NCBI GenBank assembly: GCA_929200515.1 | Contig: CAKNAD010000134.1 | Coordinates: 1 to 8,088, forward strand | Reading direction: 5' to 3' | From: Candidatus Gorgonimonas leptogorgiae | Lineage (GTDB): Bacteria; Pseudomonadota; Gammaproteobacteria; Pseudomonadales; Endozoicomonadaceae | DNA: 8,088 nt | Notes under the pieces: generated by a model | What the model was told of the DNA's origin: nothing | Databases searched by the model: none | Seen by the model: only the letters and a program-made list of their open reading frames with translations | Position numbers and translations under genes: made by a program | Shown here: piece after piece, positions 6,674-8,088 of the stretch | Numbering within the stretch: the first letter of the stretch is position 1 | How the letters are laid out: each line of letters starts with the position of its first letter

Positions 6674-8088
6674 TTAATTCAATTTTAATTTTGTATCTAT
6701 ACTCGTGGCAGTTGGCAAACCTAGAGTTTTCACCTGCCAGATATATAAAAGGTTATCTAGCATATTCTTTACTTTAGTAGCTGTTGGTCTAGCTGCTGGA
6801 TTTGGTTGGTTACACTGATTAATTATATTAGTTAATTCTTTGAGTATATCAGCGTTGTCTTCGTTTTCTGGTAAATGACGAAAATAATATCCTACAAAAT
6901 GTTTATAGCTATAAAAAAGATTAAAAATACAAATAGGAATTTTAGCTTGTAGTCTAGATATTAACCAATCAGGATATCTATTAAAACAAATTAAATTTAT
7001 TTTTTTATTGTCAAGTACTCCAATACTGTAAAAAGTATCATCTTGTATTAAGTCATTAATACTAAACGACGATCTCGAAGCAAAAAGATATAACATATCA
7101 GCAAACAACGTACCTAAAGAATAAATATCACTAGATGTTGTTGCCTCTGTATTATAATAATTGTGGTCATTTTCTGTAAAAGGTATTCTAATTTCAGGTG
7201 CATGATTACAGGAATTGCTAATAATTATTTTGCTATTTTGCTTTTTGGTACTATTAATTGTATTAAAACTTTCAAATTTGGCTAAAACAAGTTTACCATG
7301 TAAAATAAATAAATTAGCTAAATCTATGTCACCAACAGCTATATTATTATTATGCAAAAACTCTAGCGCACTAGTAATTTTATACATATGAATTAATAAT
7401 TTTTTTATATTATGATGTGTATCATAAAGAATATCATTAAATAAGGTGTTATCTGGTATCTCTAGCAGGTTGATGTTTTTTTCGGTAAAAGTCTTTAATA
7501 TAATAGGATTATTAATAGATTCATGTAGCGATAATTGCTTAGCAACTGATCTTGCGATATCAAATAATTGATTCATTGCTAATAAAGTTTGTTTCTTAGC
7601 TTCTTCTAGATTTGCTTCGTCATCGCTACAGCTATAGTCTGGTTTATCGCGTAATAACAGCAAAGATTTTTTATTTATAAATGGTAGCATGCCTTCTTTA
7701 ACTAGATCTGATTGAGTCTTATCTGTTATTTTTATATGTAAATAGTTAGAAAAAGCAGTACTATATATTGGAATTTCTGTTATATTTACCTCAACATCTT
7801 TATTATACAAAGTTGTACTATAAAATAACCGTAATATATATTGTTCTTTAATATTGGTATTATCTTTTGTAGTAAAACAGCGTGTTAATTTATATGCTTT
7901 TTCTGCAAAACCTGCTGGCGAAATTGGTTGCAATGAAATACCTAAATCTTTAGCTTTAATGCCATAATAAGCATTTAATAAATTTTGTTCAAAGTTGCTG
8001 TTTGGATCTAATACGTTTACATATAATGTTTGGTCTGCTTCATTTTCTTGATCTGTTTCATCGGCTAAAAGATTATTGCTGTGCCATA
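6674..8088 (-). CDS. Secreted protein-kinase-fold protein (likely pseudokinase), upstream paralogue, 5' end outside window
   Basis: The reading frame is open to the right edge, giving at least 470 residues. The first visible residues, WHSNNLLADETDQ, match the end of the paralogue's signal peptide, so only about 16 N-terminal residues are missing. A TTG at 7931-7933 is not the start: its counterpart in the paralogue is an internal Leu. Kinase landmarks are LLEIPDNTLFNDIL (hinge), AVGDIDLANLF (catalytic loop), KFESF at the DFG position, HAPEI (APE), SSDIYSLGTLF (helix F) and NPAARPTATKV. Here the HRD Asp survives (VGD) but the catalytic-loop Lys is Asp and the DFG Asp is Lys, so it too looks catalytically dead in the classical sense. 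It has about 20 extra C-terminal residues (IWQVKTLGLPTATS and onward) absent from the paralogue and apparently repeat-derived. It is the first gene of a probable two-gene unit; its promoter lies outside the window. Confidence 0.82.
   Translation of the reverse strand, partial: WHSNNLLADETDQENEADQTLYVNVLDPNSNFEQNLLNAYYGIKAKDLGISLQPISPAGFAEKAYKLTRCFTTKDNTNIKEQYILRLFYSTTLYNKDVEVNITEIPIYSTAFSNYLHIKITDKTQSDLVKEGMLPFINKKSLLLLRDKPDYSCSDDEANLEEAKKQTLLAMNQLFDIARSVAKQLSLHESINNPIILKTFTEKNINLLEIPDNTLFNDILYDTHHNIKKLLIHMYKITSALEFLHNNNIAVGDIDLANLFILHGKLVLAKFESFNTINSTKKQNSKIIISNSCNHAPEIRIPFTENDHNYYNTEATTSSDIYSLGTLFADMLYLFASRSSFSINDLIQDDTFYSIGVLDNKKINLICFNRYPDWLISRLQAKIPICIFNLFYSYKHFVGYYFRHLPENEDNADILKELTNIINQCNQPNPAARPTATKVKNMLDNLLYIWQVKTLGLPTATSIDTKLKLN
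6717..6739. repeat. Repeat-like segment inside the 3' end of the upstream pseudokinase gene
   Basis: These 23 nt match 2914-2936 at 19 positions, in the same strand orientation. The segment codes for most of WQVKTLGL in the C-terminal tail (tail at 6674-6742), just past the point where the paralogue ends in LLVY and a stop. This suggests that a copy of the dispersed repeat replaced the original stop codon and added a tail. The match is short, so chance similarity is not excluded. Confidence 0.45.

Noticed and set aside
7931..7933. TTG as start codon of the upstream pseudokinase gene
   Set aside because: The frame stays open for 51 further codons to the window edge, and those residues match the paralogue, including the end of its signal peptide.

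Overview
This AT-rich window (no tRNA, rRNA, CRISPR array or transposase seen) most likely comes from a gammaproteobacterium. The best taxonomic marker is a YejM/PbgA-type protein, a five-helix inner-membrane domain fused to a sulfatase-fold domain that controls lipopolysaccharide synthesis in gammaproteobacteria. The low GC content, secreted eukaryotic-like kinase-fold proteins, dispersed repeats and a decayed paralogue fragment suggest a host-associated or intracellular lineage. That last point is inference; the species cannot be named from the sequence alone.

Layout. The left edge (1-66) holds one copy of a dispersed repeat. Next is an unrecognised secreted protein on the minus strand (86-814), divergent from yejM on the plus strand (970-2805). 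The 2806-3102 gap carries a second, diverged repeat. A CNNM/CorC-like DUF21-CBS protein (3103-4056, plus) and a DUF368 polyprenyl-phosphate translocase, PopT (4057-4974, minus), converge with directly abutting stop codons. The 5038-5258 gap holds a 49-nt remnant of a kinase-like gene, an inverted copy of the left-edge repeat and an imperfect palindrome. The right third (5259-8088, minus) is a tandem pair of paralogous genes for Sec-exported proteins with a protein-kinase fold and degraded catalytic motifs. The upstream one runs off the right edge of the window.

How the parts relate. The left block has an envelope theme: YejM (lipopolysaccharide homeostasis), PopT (recycling of the undecaprenyl-phosphate carrier used for peptidoglycan and O-antigen) and a membrane cation-transport-type protein. 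These genes are not one operon. The block is bracketed by inverted repeat copies (1-66 and 5152-5217, 60/66 identical, all differences transitions). The right block is accessory in character: a duplicated secreted pseudokinase family with near-identical patches, a third-copy relic, and a C-terminal tail on one paralogue that appears to derive from the dispersed repeat. The pseudokinase cluster and the repeat family are the most novel content.
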